Assembly (NCBI GenBank): GCA_023678885.1 | Contig: CM043005.1 | Coordinates: 11,646,314-11,710,313 of the forward strand | DNA length: 64,000 nt | Direction of reading: 5' to 3' | Source: Pogostemon cablin | Taxonomy: Eukaryota > Streptophyta > Magnoliopsida > Lamiales > Lamiaceae | Shown here: positions 10,096-20,550 of the stretch, one piece after another | Layout of the letters: each line of letters begins with the position of its first letter | Numbering within the stretch: position 1 is the stretch's first letter | The notes under the pieces: generated by a model | What the model saw: the letters and a program-made list of their open reading frames with translations, nothing else | Told to the model about the DNA's origin: nothing | Database searches by the model: none | Made by a program: the position numbers and the translations under genes

Positions 10096-10429
10096 CTTTT
10101 TCCACTTAGGTATCCATTTAAGCCCCTTTCTCTTCTTTCTTACTTATCTCTTCCATTTCTTCAACAACCTTGCTTTCCACCAACCCTTCTTCAACCTTTC
10201 GTTCCTCCATCATATCAACCAACAAACATTGAGCTTTGGGATTCACTTCGGTTGTGGCCGGAAACTTTCCTTTTTGTTGAGCACTCAATGAACTTGCCAT
10301 TTGTCCAACATTGTACTCCAAAGCTTTGCATCTTCTATCACTATTTTCCTCAATAGCTTTTAATCTTCTTTCATTATTTTCCTCAAGAGCTTTGAATCTT
10401 CTTTCATTAGCTTCATCTCTAGCTTTATT
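10096..10429 (-). pseudogene. gag-protease linker (coiled-coil-like), out of frame
   Basis: Reading on from gag past the TAA at 10430-10432, the same frame stays open for about 100 codons to a TAA near 10121. It contains three tandem 10-11-residue units, ERRFKALEENN, ERRLKAIEENS and DRRCKALEYN, predicted helical, then VGQMASSLSAQQKGKFPATT and EVNPK. The QIGQLA...QQKGxLPS...EVNPK block is the usual Athila gag-pol linker. The frame must shift by +1 in AAAGGGG, near 10125-10131, to enter the protease. An indel in that run or a stop-and-shift expression mechanism are both possible; an indel is simpler. Confidence 0.7.
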
Positions 10430-11971
10430 TTATGCAATCAATTGTTCAAGTAGCTCATCGGTTGATGCTCTTCCCTCATTGTTCGGTGCCTTAGCTCCCG
10501 GTTGATATCCCGGAGGATACGCAACCACATTGCTTGGATTAGAGTAAGAGAAGTTGCTTTGCCTTTGTTGTTGTTGTGGGTATGAGCTTCCACTACTTTG
10601 ACCATTAAAGCCCCCTTGCCTTGGTGAATAGTTTCCTTGACTTTGGTTGAAATTACCATGGTAATTGTTTTGGAAATTCCCTTGGTAGTTTCTTCCTTGC
10701 ATGTACGACACATCCTCAACACGTGGCATAGAGTTGGCCCATTGTTCACCATTCACAACATTCGGAGGTAGCACACCTTGCTCTACTTGTAGCCCCTCAA
10801 CCATATTCGCTCCTTGATTGTTCACACTTTGATTCAAGCTTATTTGCTTCATGACCTCCGCCACTATCTTTTCCATGCTTGGCATTTGTGCTTCAACATT
10901 CACACTCTTCACACTCGAGTGTTGCCCTTGATCAAAACTTTCAAATCCATAGCATCCACTTACCCTCTCCGATAGCCATTGGTACACATTTGTAGCAATC
11001 TCTTCAAAAATTTTTATGGCCCTTTCCGGAGTCACTCCAAGTACGGATCCACCCGCCAAAGCATCAACAAGCACTCTTTGCCCATTCATAAGCCCTTGAT
11101 AGAAAAATCCAACTTGTTGATTCACCGGGAAACCATGTTGTGGGCACTTGCGTAGCATATCCTTAAAACTTTCCCATGCTTCATAAAAACTCTCTTGAGG
11201 CATTTGCTTGAATTGAGTGATCAAGCTCTTCATTTGAAGCGTCTTGGAAGGTGGGAAGTATTTGTTCAAAAAAATTTGTGCTAGTTCATCCCATGTGTTG
11301 CACGTACCGGGAGTAAGAGTGGAGAGCCATGTTCTTGCTCTATCCTTTAAAGAAAACGGAAACAACCTCATCTTGATACAATCTTCACTCACCCCATTCA
11401 TCTTGATGGTGTTGGCAATCTCAACGAATTGAGCTAGATGAGCATTAGGATCTTCATTCGGAGCTCCACTAAATTGTTGCTCTCTCACCAATGAAATCAA
11501 GCCCATTTTAAATTCAAAGTTGTTGACATGAATTGGTGGTCCCATCATTTGTGGCATTGTCCTCTGCATGAAGAAATCCCGGATCACCCTTTGATCATTT
11601 TGCATTTCATGTTGCACCGGAGGTGGAGGTGGTGGCACATAAGCTTGTTGTGGAGGAGCATAAGCTTGTTGAAAGCCTTGTTGCCTTATAACTTGTTGCA
11701 CCATTTGTTGAAGAAAAGCTTGGTTGTTCATAGCTCCATGATTTTGATAGGCTTGTTGAGGAAGATTTGCATTGAATTGAGGTGCGTTGTCATGCACGTT
11801 CATATTGTGTCCTCCTTCCCCATCATGCTCTATCTCCACGCGATTATCTTCTTGAAAATTTTCCATAAAATCACTATTTTTGGTTTTGTTCTCTCTTCTC
11901 CTTCTCCTCAAAGTGTTTTCAAGCTCTAGATCAATTGGTTCGACTTGCTTCCCTTTTGACCTCGTTTGCAT
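10430..11971 (-). CDS. gag: Athila-like Gag polyprotein
   Basis: 513 codons from ATG 11969-11971 (MQTRSKGKQ, a common Athila/Tat Gag start) to TAA 10430-10432. The N-terminus is basic (RRRRR near 22-26). Residues 60-125 are Q/P-rich with a PPPPPP run at about 113-118. The retrotransposon gag (capsid) domain spans about 150-330, with FSGAPNEDPNAHLAQF, KMRLFPFSLKDRARTWLSTL, WDELAQIFLNKYFP and ESFYEAWESFKDMLRKCP. The C-terminus is N/Q/G-rich with NYQGNFQNN and NYHGNFNQS repeats; no CCHC knuckle is visible. The frame is intact, in contrast to the gypsy and copia elements here, so selection or recent transposition may have kept it. It would form the particle that packages element RNA. Confidence 0.92.
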   Translation of the reverse strand: MQTRSKGKQVEPIDLELENTLRRRRRENKTKNSDFMENFQEDNRVEIEHDGEGGHNMNVHDNAPQFNANLPQQAYQNHGAMNNQAFLQQMVQQVIRQQGFQQAYAPPQQAYVPPPPPPVQHEMQNDQRVIRDFFMQRTMPQMMGPPIHVNNFEFKMGLISLVREQQFSGAPNEDPNAHLAQFVEIANTIKMNGVSEDCIKMRLFPFSLKDRARTWLSTLTPGTCNTWDELAQIFLNKYFPPSKTLQMKSLITQFKQMPQESFYEAWESFKDMLRKCPQHGFPVNQQVGFFYQGLMNGQRVLVDALAGGSVLGVTPERAIKIFEEIATNVYQWLSERVSGCYGFESFDQGQHSSVKSVNVEAQMPSMEKIVAEVMKQISLNQSVNNQGANMVEGLQVEQGVLPPNVVNGEQWANSMPRVEDVSYMQGRNYQGNFQNNYHGNFNQSQGNYSPRQGGFNGQSSGSSYPQQQQRQSNFSYSNPSNVVAYPPGYQPGAKAPNNEGRASTDELLEQLIA

Positions 11972-12099
11972 ATACCTTCAAGATAAGAGAAATTAGAACA
12001 AATTTTCACAAAGCAAATACAAGTAAACAAATAAAAAAAAAATGTCTCTATTAAGATTACTCAAAACGATCCTTCTTCAAGCTACTAGCAACCGTTGCC
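11972..12099 (-). other. leader of the Athila-like element
   Basis: A short AT-rich leader between PBS and gag. It contains an A-rich stretch at about 12020-12045. No other feature seen. Confidence 0.6.
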
Positions 12100-12117
12100 T
12101 CCCCGGCAACGGCGCCA
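12100..12117 (-). other. primer-binding site of the Athila-like element
   Basis: The minus strand reads TGGCGCCGTTGCCGGGGA, two bases inside the LTR end. This is the characteristic PBS of Athila/Tat gypsy elements, matching a tRNA other than initiator-Met (usually assigned to tRNA-Asp). Confidence 0.9.
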
Positions 12118-13185
12118 TTTGATTAACCATAGTTTAGTGGGTAATGACCAATTCAAGAAATTATCGAACCCAAGGGAGGTAGGCACTAGTGCTTAAGCGA
12201 TCTCACGTTTGTTGTAATTTTATAGAGACGAATCATCAATGGGATTGGTTGTAAACAAATAAATGACAAGTAATCAAAGCAAGCAATGATCAAACGAACA
12301 AGATGATGATGGAAAGTGGTTTACCAAATTGATTAAAAGTGAGATTAACAACAATCAAGAAGTGGTAATTCTAGGAATTATGTATCAAATTCATATGTAT
12401 CATGGATTGAAACTAAGGGCCAACACTAAAATCACCTAAACTCCCTCTCGAGATGGATATGATATGAATATCAAATAGCTCAATGGATTGGTTCTCACTT
12501 AAAAAATTCCAACTAGGTACTAAGCTTAAATGAGAGTCCCTTCACACAATTAATCAATCTCTCGATCAAACCAATCACATGTCCTACCAAAGGGTTCTAA
12601 ACTATGAAGGACTTCTCAATCTCTTCACAATCTATAATGCACATGAAGTGTTTGATGAAATGATTCACTTAATTATCCTAAGCATATAATTGATTTCTCA
12701 ATCTAATCACATATCTAGAACAACTAAACACACAAATCATCAATACAATTCAAGCAATTAATAATCAATGGTAGAAAATCATAGATCCAATCAACATATT
12801 AATTTCAATACATAAATCCCCAAAATTATCCAACAACTATCATGTTGCTAATCTCACAAGGGAGATTAGCCTACCATATTAACAAGGAAATTAACATAGA
12901 CATTAATATCCTTACAAAACATGATGAAACTATGAGGTTTAATACAAGAAATGAATGGAAACTCCCTTGATGTCACTTCAATGGTGATTTCCTTCCTTCC
13001 CTTGTTATCTTCCTCTCTTCCTTGCTTCTTTTCTTCAATTGGATGATGATTTTGATGGTTGGATGATTGTAGATCTAAAGGATGGTGAATGGATGAAGAT
13101 GAAGGTGAAAAATAGAGGAAATGGTGTGTGAGGTGTATGGGGAAGGTGGAATTTTGGATCCTCTCTCACATATTGAAGTATTGGG

Positions 13186-13193
13186 TATTTATA
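13186..13193 (-). promoter_or_regulatory. TATA box in right (5') LTR of the Athila-like element
   Basis: The minus strand reads GGGGTATAAATACCC around the box. The heat-shock-like core TTCTAGAA lies 13 bp upstream in element sense at 13207-13214, flanked by GAATCC and GCCTTCC half-sites. Confidence 0.6.
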
Positions 13194-13530
13194 CCCCTTG
13201 GAAGGCTTCTAGAAGGATTCTGATTTTTTTCCAGGATTTTACACAGCACGAGTCGTGTAAACTGATGCTCCCGCACGACCTTTTCTTATAGGGCCGTGTT
13301 GATGACACGGCTCGTGCTGCCAACACGACTCGTGCGACTGGACACGACCTTAAGGTGCCCGTGTTGAACGAATAGGTGTCGCCGCACGGCCATCGCTTAC
13401 AGGGCCGTGTTGACTACATGGCCCGTGTTGGTGCTGGCTCCTGTATTTCTTCACTGTTTTGACTCGTTCTCCCTCGTTTCAACTCCGAATTGAGATCTGC
13501 TTTTTCCTACGTCTTCCTTATCATATCTAG

Positions 13531-15409
13531 GAAAAGACTAAACAAACATAAGTAACAACACATCAATAATAATAAGAATCACAATTTATGCTAAATCATC
13601 CTACAACATTAGATTCTTGACATGAAGAATTAACAAGTTTAATCTAAAGAGAATGATAGTGTAATACAGTCCCTTTTTAGTCCAAGCCTCACATAGATAT
13701 CAATTTCACTCAACACTCTTTAAGCTCATTCACACACATTTCCATGAAAACACAAAACACAACCAAATAACACATAAAATACGGATAAAAATATACGAAA
13801 ACACACATAAAAAGATACTAAAATCTAGGTGAAAATATCACTCATCACACCCCCAAACTTAAAGTGTTGTGCGTCCCCGCACAACAAAAATGATAAACCA
13901 AGGAGAGTGATTTTCACCTAGGAAAAGACTAAACGAACATAAGTAACAACACATCAATAATAATAAGAATCACAATTTATGCTAAGTCATCCTACAACAT
14001 TAGATTCATGACATGAAGAATTAACAAGTTCAATCTAAAGAGAATGATAGTGTAATACAGTCCCTTTTTAGTCCAAGCCTCACATAGATATCAATTTCAC
14101 TCAACACTCTTTAAGCTCATTCACACACATTTCCATGAAAACACAAAACACAACCAAATAACAAATAAAATACGGATAAAAATATACGAAAACACACATA
14201 AAAAGATACTAAAATTTAGGTGAAAATATTACTCATCACACCCCCAAACTTAAAGTGTTGTGCGTCCCCGCACAACAAAAATGATAAACCAAGGAGAGTG
14301 ATTTTCATCTCGGAAAATACTAAACGAACATAAGTAACAACACATCAATAATAATAAGAATCACAATTTATGCTAAGTCATCCTACAACATTAGATTCAT
14401 GACATGAAGAATTAACAAGTTCAATCTAAAGAAAATGATAGTGTAATACAGTCCCTTTTTAGTCCAAGCCTCACATAGATATCAATTTCAATCAACACTC
14501 TTTAAGCTCATTCACACACATTTCCATGAAAACACAAAACACAACCAAATAACACATAAAATACGGATAAAAATATATGAAAACACACATAAAAAGATAC
14601 TAAAATCTAGGTGAAAATATCACTCATCACACCCCCAAACTTAAAGTATTGTGCGTCCCCGCACAACAAAAATGATAAACCAAGGAGAGTGATTTTCACC
14701 TAGGAAAAGATTAAACGAACATAAGTAACAACACATCAATAATAATAAGAATCACAATTTATGCTAAGACATCCTACAACATTAGATTCATGACATGAAG
14801 AATTAATAAGTTCAATCTAAAGAGAATGATAGTGTAATACAGTCCCTTTTTAGTCCAAGCCTCACATAGATATCAATTTCACTCAACTCTCTTTAAGCTC
14901 ATTCACACATTTCCATGAAAACACAAAACACAACCAAATAACACATAAAATACAGATAAAAATATACGAAAACACACATAAAAAGATACTAAAATCTAGG
15001 TGAAAATATCACTCATCACACCCCCAAACTTAAAGTGTTGTGCGTCCCCGCACAACAAAAATGATAAACCAAGGAGAGTGATTTTCACCTAGGAAAAGAC
15101 TAAACGAACATAAGTAACAACACATCAATAATAATAAGAATCTCAATTTATGCTAAGTCATCCTACAACATTAGATTCATGACATGAAGAATTAACAAGT
15201 TCAATCTAAAGAGAATGATAGTGTAATACAGTCCCTTTTTAGTCCAAGCCTCACATAGATATCAATTTCACTCAACACTCTTTAAGCTCATTCACACACA
15301 TTTCCATGAAAACACAAAACACAACCAAATAACACATAAAATACGGATAAAAATATACGAAAACACACATAAAAAGATACTAAAATCTAGGTGAAAATAT
15401 CACTCATCA
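13531..15409. repeat. 391-bp tandem repeat (4.8 copies) spanning PPT/LTR junction
   Basis: Units begin with GAAAAGACTAAAC or a close variant at 13531, 13922, 14313, 14704 and 15093 (spacing 391, 391, 391, 389). Each unit is about 255-265 bp of internal 3'-region plus about 130 bp of LTR start; the first four contain the junction ACTCATCA/CACCCCCAAACTT, i.e. a complete PPT plus LTR terminus, and the last unit ends at the LTR terminus. The single-copy arrangement is at 6833-7229. The left junction uses CTAG shared by TATCTAG (LTR) and ACCTAG (internal); the repeat-to-repeat junction is CTTTA/AGCTCATTC. Confidence 0.9.
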
Positions 15410-16574
15410 CATAGCAAGATAATTATCATCAAAATAAAGGAATATGCATCGAAACGAAGAAAATATTGATCATAACATGCGGATAAGCATCAAAATGAAG
15501 GAATATATATAGAAACGAAGGAAATGTTGATCATAACAAGCGAATGAGCATCAGAATGAAGGAAATATGCATCGAAACGATGGAAATGTTGATCATAACA
15601 AGTGAATGAGCTTCAAAATGAAGGAAATATGCATCGAAACGATGGAAATGGTGATCATAACAAGCAAATGAGCATCAAAATGAAGGAAATATGCATCGAA
15701 GCGAAGGATATGTTGATCGTAATGAGAGAATGAGCATCAAAATGAAGGAAATATGCATCGAAACGAAGGAAATGTTGATCATAACAACCAAATGAGCGTC
15801 AAAATCAAGGAAATACGCATCGAAAAGAAAGAAATGTTGATCGTAATGAAAGAATAAGCATAAAATGATGGAAACATACATCGAAATTAAGGAAATGTTG
15901 ATCATAACAAGTGAGTGAGCATTAAATTGAAGGAAATATGCAACGAAATGAATGAAATGTTGATCATAACAAGTGAATGAGCATTAAAATGAAGGAATAT
16001 TCATCGAAAGAAAGGAAATGTTGATCATAACAAGCTAAAGAGCATCAAAATTAAGGAAATATGCACCGAAATGAAGGAAATATTGATCATAACATCGAGT
16101 GAGCATCAAAATGAAGGAAATATGCATCTAAATGAAAGAAATGTGGATCATAATGAAAGAATATGCATTGAAACGAAGGAAATATTGATCATAACAAGCG
16201 AATGAGAATTAAATTGAAGGAAATATGCAACGAAACGAAGGAAATGCTGATCATAACAAGCGAATAAGCATCAAAATGAATGAATATGCATTTAAACAAA
16301 GGAAATGTTGATCATGATAAGCTAATGATCATCAAAATGAAGGAAATATGCATCGAAATGAAGGAAATATTGATAATAACAAGCGAATGAGCTTCAAAAA
16401 GAAGGAAATATGCATCGAAACGATGGAAATGGTGATCATAACAAGCGAATGATCATCAAAATGAAAGAAACATGCATCAAAACGACGGAATTGTTGATCA
16501 TAACAAGCGAATGAGCATCAAAATAAAGGAAGCATGTATCGAAACGAAGGAAATGTTGATCATAACAAGCGAAT
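15410..16574 (-). repeat. 21-bp satellite, left subfamily, minus polarity
   Basis: Continuation of the array seen at 5701-6354, with the same 62-63-bp trimer including the ATAACAAGCGAATGAGCATC monomer, which is not characteristic of the array right of 16.6 kb. Monomers are more divergent than in the 40-60 kb region, consistent with an older, unhomogenised edge. Confidence 0.9.
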
Positions 16575-16899
16575 AAGCATCAAAATGAAGGAAATATGCA
16601 TCAAAATGAAGTAAATATGCATCGAAATGAATTAAATGTTGATCCTTATTATGTAAATATGCATCAAAACAAAAGAAATATTGATCGTAATTAAGTAAAT
16701 ATGCATCAAAATAAAGAAAATATGCATCGAATCAAAGGAAATGTTGATCGAAATGAAGTAAATATGCAACAAAATAAATTAAATATGCATCGAAATGAAG
16801 TAAATATACATCAAAATTTGAATCAAAATAAAGTAAATATGCATTGAAACGAAAAAATGAGCATCAAAATGAGGTAAATATGCATCGAAACGAAGTAAA
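16575..16899 (-). repeat. satellite transition zone, minus polarity
   Basis: Here the monomers change to the right-hand subfamily (GAAGTAAATATGCATC rather than GAAGGAAATATGCATC) while still running in the minus polarity. The zone ends at the polarity switch. Confidence 0.8.
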
Positions 16900-16912
16900 T
16901 ATGTTTTACTTC
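16892..16912. repeat. inverted junction of satellite polarity
   Basis: GAAGTAAA (16892-16899), a 5-nt spacer TATGT and TTTACTTC (16905-16912) form a short perfect hairpin. To its left all monomers read GAAG...GCATC; to its right GATGC...CTTC. The whole array is therefore inverted about this point. Confidence 0.9.
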
Positions 16913-19900
16913 ATTACGATCAATATTTCCTTCGTTTTGGAGCATAGTTACTTCATTTTGATACATATTTACTTCATTACGATCAACATTTTCTTTGTTT
17001 CGATGCATATTTACTTCATTACGATCAACATTTCCTTGTTTTCGATTCATATTTACTTCATTTTGATGCATATTTACTTCATTTTGATGAAAATTTACTT
17101 CATTACAATCAATATTTCCTTCGTTTTGATGCATATTTACTTACTTTTGATGTGTTTTTAATTCATTATGATAAACATTTCCTTCGTTATGATGCATATT
17201 TACTTCATTACGTTCAATATTTCCTTCAATTTGATGCATATTTCCTGCATTTTGATGCATATTTACTTCATTACAATCTATATTTTCTTCGTTTTGATGC
17301 ATATTTCCTTCGTTTCGATGCATATTTCTTTCATTTTGATGCATATTTCCTTTGTTTCGATGCATATTTACTTCACTTTGATGCATATTTACTTCATTAT
17401 GATCAACATTTTCTTCGTTTCGATGCATATTTCTTTCGTTCCGATGCAAATTTACTTCATTTTGATGCTCATTTTTTCGTTTTAATGCATATTTACTTCA
17501 TTTTGATTTAAATTTTGATGCATATTTACTTTGTTTCGATGCATATTTCTTCGTTTCGATGCAAATTTAATTTATTTTGATGCATATTTACTTCATTACG
17601 ATCAACATTTCCTTTGGTTCGATACTATTTCCTTCGTTTCAATGCATATTTCTTTCATTTAGATGCATATTTCCTATGTTTCGATGCATATTTACTTCTC
17701 TTTGATGCATATTTACTTCATTATGATAACATTTCCTTCGTTTTGATGCATATTTCATTCATTTCGAAGCATATTTACTTCATTTGATTCAAATTTTTAT
17801 GCATATTTACTTCGTTTCGATGCATATTTCCTTCGTTTGAACGCATATTTCCTTCATTTTGATGCATATTTACTTCGTTACGATCAACATTTCCTTCGTT
17901 TCGAAGCGTATTTATTTTATTTTGATGCTTATTTACTTCATTACGATCAACATTTTCTTCATTTCGATGCATATTTACTTCATTTTGATGCATAATTACT
18001 TCATTACAATCAATATTTCCATCATTTCGATGCATATTTACTTCACTTTGATGCATATTTACTTCATTATGATCAACATTTCCTTCGTTTCGATGCATAT
18101 TTCTTTCATTCTGATTCATATTTACTTCATTTTGATTCTCATTTTTTCGTTTCATTGCATATTTACTTTATTTTGATTCAAAAATTGATGCATATTTACT
18201 TCGTTTCGATGCATATTTCCTTCGTTTCGATGCATATTTAATTCATTTTGATGCACATTTACTTCATTACGATCAACATTTCCTTCGTTTTGATGCGTAT
18301 TTACTTCATTTTGTTGCTTATTTACTTCAATACGTTCAACATTTCCTTCATTTCGATGCATATTAACTTCATGTTTATACATAATTACTTCATTACAATC
18401 AATATTTCCATCATTTCAATGCATAATTACTTCATTTTCATGCATATTTACTTCACTACGATCAACATTTCCTTCATTTCGATGCATATTTCCTTCATTT
18501 TGATGCATATTTACTACATTACGATCAATATTTTCTTCAATTCAATGTATATTTTCTTCATTTCGATGCTTATTTCCTTCGTTTTGATCTTTGTTTATTT
18601 CTTTTTGATGCATATTTACTTTATTTCGATGCATATTTCCTTCATTTTGATGGATATTTACTTCATTACAATCAACATTTTCTTCATTTTGATGCATATT
18701 TCCTTCATTTTGATGGGTATTTACTTCATTACGATCAATATTTCCTTCTTTTAGATGTATATTTACTTCATTTTGAGACATATTAACTTTAGTTTGATTA
18801 ACATTTCCTTCGTTTCGAAGCATATTTACTTCATTTTGATGCGTATTTACCTCATTACGATCAACATTTCCTTCGTTTCGTTGCATATTTACTTCATTTT
18901 GATGCGTATTTACTTCATTTCGATGCATGTTTACTTCATTTTGCTGCATATTTACTTTGTTTTGATGCATATTTCCTTCATTTTGATGCATATTTACTTC
19001 ATTACAATCAACATTTCCTTCGTTTTGATGCGTATTTACTTCATTTTGATGCTTATTTACTTCATTACGATCAATATTTCCTTCGTTTCGAATCATATTT
19101 ACTTCATTTTGATGCATAATTACTTCATTACGATCTACATTTCCATCATTACGATGCATATTAACTTCATTTTGATGCATATTTACATCATTACAATCAA
19201 CATTTCCTTCGTTTTGAAGAATATTTCCTTCGTTTCAATGTGTATTTCTTTCATTTGATGCATATTTTCTTTGTTTCGATGAATATTTACTTCACTTTGA
19301 TGAATATTTACTTCACTTCGACGCATATTTACTTCATTTCGATGCATATTTACTTCATTTTGATGCTCATTTTTTCGTTTCAATGCATATTTACTTCATA
19401 TTTACTTCAAATTTTGATGCATATTTACTTCGTTTCGATGCATATTTACTTCATTTTGATGCACATTTACTTCATTACGATCAACATTTCCTTCGTTTCG
19501 GTGCATAGTTACTTCATTTTATTACATATTTACTTCATTAGGATCAATATTTTCATCATTTTGATGCATACTTACTTCATTTTGATGCATATTTACTTCA
19601 TTTCGATCAACATTTCCTTCTTTCTATGCATATTTACTTCATTTTGATGCATATTTACATCATTACGATCAATATTTTCTTCGTTTCGGTGCATATTTAC
19701 TTCATTACGATCAACATTTTCTTATTTTCGATGCATATTTACTTCATTTTTTATGCATATTTACTTATGTACGATCAACATTTTCTTCTTTTCGATTTAT
19801 ATTTACTACATTTTGATGCATATTTACTTCATTTTGATGAAAATTTACTTCATTACAATCAATATTTCCTTCGTTTTGATGCATATTTACTTAATTTTGA

Positions 19901-20550
19901 TGCATTTTTACTTCGTTACGATAAACATTTCCTTCGTTACGATGCATATTTACTTTATTTTAATGCATATTTACTTCATTACGATCAACATATCCTTCAT
20001 TTCGATGCATATTTCCTACATTTTGATGCATATTAACTTAATTACAATCAACATTTCCTTCGTTTTGATGCATATTTCCCTCGTTTCGATGCATATTTCT
20101 TTTATTTTAATGCATATTTCCTTTGTTTTGATGCATATTTACTTCACTTTGATGCATATTTATTTTATTATGATCAACATTTTCTTCGTTTCAATACATA
20201 TTTCTTTCGTTCCAATACATATTTACTTCATTTTGATGCTCATTTTTTTGTTTTAATGCATATTTACTTCATTTTGATTCAAATTTTGATGCATATTTAC
20301 TTCGTTTCGATGCAAATTTAATTCATTTTGATGCATATTTACTTCGTTACGATCAATATTTCCTTCGTTTCGATGCGTAATTCTTCATTTTGATACAGAT
20401 TTACTTCATTTTGATACATATTTACTGCATTACGATCAACATTTCCTTCATTTCGATTCATATTTCTTTCATTTAGATTCATATTTCCTATGTTTCGATG
20501 CATATTTACTTCCCTTTGATGCATATTTACTTCATTTTGATGCTCATTTT
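16905..20550 (+). repeat. 21-bp satellite, right subfamily, plus polarity
   Basis: Monomer GATGCATATTT followed by ACTTCATTTT and variants ending CATTAC, CGTTTC or CATTTC, alternating with GATCAACATTTCCTTCG-type monomers. Open frames on both strands encode heptapeptide repeats; see the summary for why these are not called genes. 19380-20550 is the homologue of 30310-31490, i.e. part of a higher-order unit cut by the copia insertion. Confidence 0.95.
20546..20550. repeat. target-site duplication, left (ATTTT)
   Basis: ATTTT precedes the left LTR and is repeated directly after the right LTR at 28673-28677, a 5-bp duplication typical of copia integration. Confidence 0.9.

Larger units (their letters stand above)
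6355..15409 (-). mobile_element. Athila-like gypsy derivative carrying only gag and protease (non-autonomous)
   Basis: In element sense: right LTR (12120-15409, expanded), PBS for the TGGCGCC type, gag, linker, protease, about 2 kb of non-coding DNA, PPT, and a truncated left LTR (6355-6960). LTR ends are TGATGAGTG...GGTTAATCA. RT, RNase H and integrase are absent between the protease stop and the PPT. The layout resembles the TR-GAG class of plant non-autonomous elements, here with protease retained. The outer about 1.0 kb of the left LTR is missing, so no target-site duplication can be checked. Satellite of the same subfamily flanks both sides. Confidence 0.85.
12120..15409 (-). repeat. 5' LTR of the Athila-like element with internal expansion
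   Basis: It begins on the plus strand TGATTAACC (element-sense end GGTTAATCA) and ends ...ACTCATCA at 15409, where satellite starts. 12120-13530 is LTR sequence, largely absent from the truncated left copy up to 13160. From 13531 it is replaced by 4.8 copies of a 391-bp unit that mixes LTR start and internal 3'-region sequence. No open frame of interest. A CACGG-rich GC patch lies at about 13245-13435. Confidence 0.82.

Noticed and set aside
10125..10131. Programmed -1 frameshift signal (AAAGGGG)
   Set aside because: The run is not in the phase required for a canonical X-XXY-YYZ slip, and the change needed is +1; an indel is the simpler explanation.
9904..10356. Plus-strand Phe/Leu-rich frames opposite the Athila-like protease linker
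   Set aside because: Complement of a Lys/Glu-rich coding strand; a shadow.
11528..11929. Plus-strand 133-codon frame
   Set aside because: Antisense shadow of the Athila-like gag.
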